Source of the DNA: Microscillaceae bacterium
Lineage (GTDB): Bacteria; Bacteroidota; Bacteroidia; Cytophagales; Microscillaceae
Length of the DNA: 64,000 bases
Direction: 5' to 3'
NCBI GenBank assembly: GCA_003483885.1
Contig: DMXI01000586.1
Location: forward strand, 1-64,000
The notes beneath the pieces were generated by a model, which saw only the letters and a program-made list of their open reading frames with translations, was not told where the DNA came from and made no database searches. Of this stretch, positions 63,081 to 64,000 are shown in pieces. Positions within the stretch are counted from its first letter, which is position 1. Each line of letters opens with the position of its first letter. The position numbers and the translations under genes were made by a program.

Positions 63081-64000
63081 ATGTCGTTTGTGTTGACAAA
63101 GGAGTTTTTAGAGGAGGTAGAACATGCAATAGATACCAAAAATGCCCGATATGTGCTCGATAATCTGGCAACATTGAGACCCGCTGATATTTCTTCCATT
63201 TTAGACGAAATGGACACGGAACAATCTATGTATGTGATGGATTTGCTCGACGAAGAAACCGGAGCTGAAATCATCAGTTATCTGGACGAAGATACCTGTA
63301 TACCTTTCTTAAAGAATTACTCCTCACAATCCATTGCCCAATGGGTTAACCACATCGACTCCGATGATGCTGCCGATATTTTGAACGAATTGCCCCTTCA
63401 GACCAGGGAAGAAATTATTGCTTACCTCGGTAGCAAAGAAAAAGCCGATGATATTGTAGACTTGCTCCACTACGAAGAAGATTGTGCTGGTGGGTTGATG
63501 GCCAAGGAATTGATCCAGGCCAATATTAATTGGACTGTAGCTCAGGCTATTGGCGAAATTCGCCGCCAAGCCGAAGAAGTAGAAAAAATATTTTCGCTGT
63601 ATGTAGTAGATGACGGAGGTATACTTTTGGGGAGGGTATCACTTAAAAAAATCATCCTGTCTAATGATGAAACCCGCATTGCCGATATTTATGAGAAAGA
63701 TATTGTGTCGGTAAAAACTTATCAGGATGAAGAAGAAGTGGCCGAAATTATGCGGAAGTATGATTTAGCCGCGGTACCCGTGATTAACGAACGCGGCAAA
63801 TTGATGGGACGTATTACCATTGATGATGCAGTAGACGTAATTACTGAACAAGCTGAAGAAGAACGTCAAATCATTACTGGTATTGCCGAAGACATTGAGG
63901 AGGACGATAATGTATTGCGCCTTACCCGAGCCCGGTTGCCCTGGCTTATCATTGGCATGGCGGGTGGGTTATTGGGGGCTCGTTTTATAGGATTTTTCGA
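63081..64000 (+). CDS. mgtE: Magnesium transporter MgtE (5' part)
   Basis: The first 306 codons of MgtE, an Mg2+ channel; the gene runs off the window. The N-terminal MgtE_N domain is at about 10-125 (DAADILNELP), and two CBS motifs are at about 140-265 (CAGGLMAKEL and DLAAVPVINERGKLMGRITIDD). The first membrane helix begins at about 285 (LPWLIIGMAGGLLGA). The domains gate the pore by sensing cytoplasmic Mg2+. The start is fixed by a full Shine-Dalgarno site. Confidence 0.93.
   Translation, partial: MSFVLTKEFLEEVEHAIDTKNARYVLDNLATLRPADISSILDEMDTEQSMYVMDLLDEETGAEIISYLDEDTCIPFLKNYSSQSIAQWVNHIDSDDAADILNELPLQTREEIIAYLGSKEKADDIVDLLHYEEDCAGGLMAKELIQANINWTVAQAIGEIRRQAEEVEKIFSLYVVDDGGILLGRVSLKKIILSNDETRIADIYEKDIVSVKTYQDEEEVAEIMRKYDLAAVPVINERGKLMGRITIDDAVDVITEQAEEERQIITGIAEDIEEDDNVLRLTRARLPWLIIGMAGGLLGARFIGFF

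Noticed and set aside
1..64000. CRISPR array, tRNA, rRNA, insertion sequence or prophage
   Set aside because: No regular spacer-repeat pattern, cloverleaf, rRNA segment or transposase-like protein was seen. A tRNA or covariance-model scan was not run.

Overview
The window reads as a chromosome segment of a gliding or marine Bacteroidetes bacterium of the Cytophagales type; a Microscilla-like organism is my best guess, not a proven identity. The reasons are: the type IX secretion protein PorV plus two secreted proteins with C-terminal sorting domains, a PorE-like OmpA protein, Bacteroidetes-type -7 promoter elements (TAnnTTTG), an almost complete lack of Shine-Dalgarno sites, many AraC regulators (two with membrane-spanning N-terminal halves), a beta-propeller/Y_Y_Y sensor and a bacillithiol-linked YtxJ protein. 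I found no rRNA, tRNA, CRISPR array, transposase or phage gene.

Layout. 1-2.3 kb: clpS, recR, a Crp/Fnr regulator and a small MESH1-like HD hydrolase. 2.3-5.9 kb: a large BNR-repeat T9SS cargo protein and a lipoprotein. 6-10 kb: an orphan FtsX permease, two mini J-proteins, a GNAT acetyltransferase and a DUF2281 protein. 10.4-14.3 kb: a cNMP/CBS/DUF294 nucleotidyltransferase, then a minus-strand operon of AlkA-like glycosylase, PHP phosphatase and DUF3592 protein. 14.5-17.7 kb: two membrane AraC regulators around a DUF3108-like secreted protein. 17.7-24.2 kb: a STAS-like protein, a TPR-CHAT protease-like protein, pyrR with a terminator-like leader hairpin, and a PorE-like OmpA protein. 24.2-28.7 kb: a palindrome-rich intergenic region and pyruvate carboxylase, whose 3' end is duplicated as a 38-bp direct repeat.

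28.8-43 kb: secreted and membrane proteins (DUF3108-like, a paralogous membrane pair, a FabH-type synthase, a propeller sensor without output domain, a T9SS cargo, a leucine-rich repeat protein, an S15/CocE hydrolase) and a tandem pair of secreted ankyrin-thioredoxin fusions. 43-51 kb: two AraC-enzyme neighbourhoods, an ankyrin/methyltransferase operon, a thioredoxin-like/secreted protein pair that shares a palindromic operator, and an LCIB-type carbonic anhydrase-like protein. 51-64 kb: an EamA transporter, porV, a histidine kinase with a response regulator-SpoIIE phosphatase, a fatty acid hydroxylase, a possible divergent DNA polymerase III psi-like protein, two STAS-like paralogs, ytxJ, a lipoprotein hydrolase and the 5' part of mgtE, which runs off the window.

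Local gene duplication is frequent: J-proteins, AraC pairs, the membrane pair, the ankyrin-thioredoxin pair and the STAS-like pair. The items most worth follow-up are the att-like 38-bp repeat behind pyc, the palindrome cluster before pyc, the shared TTAGGA-N-TCCTAA operator, the LCIB-like protein, the ankyrin-thioredoxin fusions, the pyrR leader hairpin and the mgtE control region with a full Shine-Dalgarno site.
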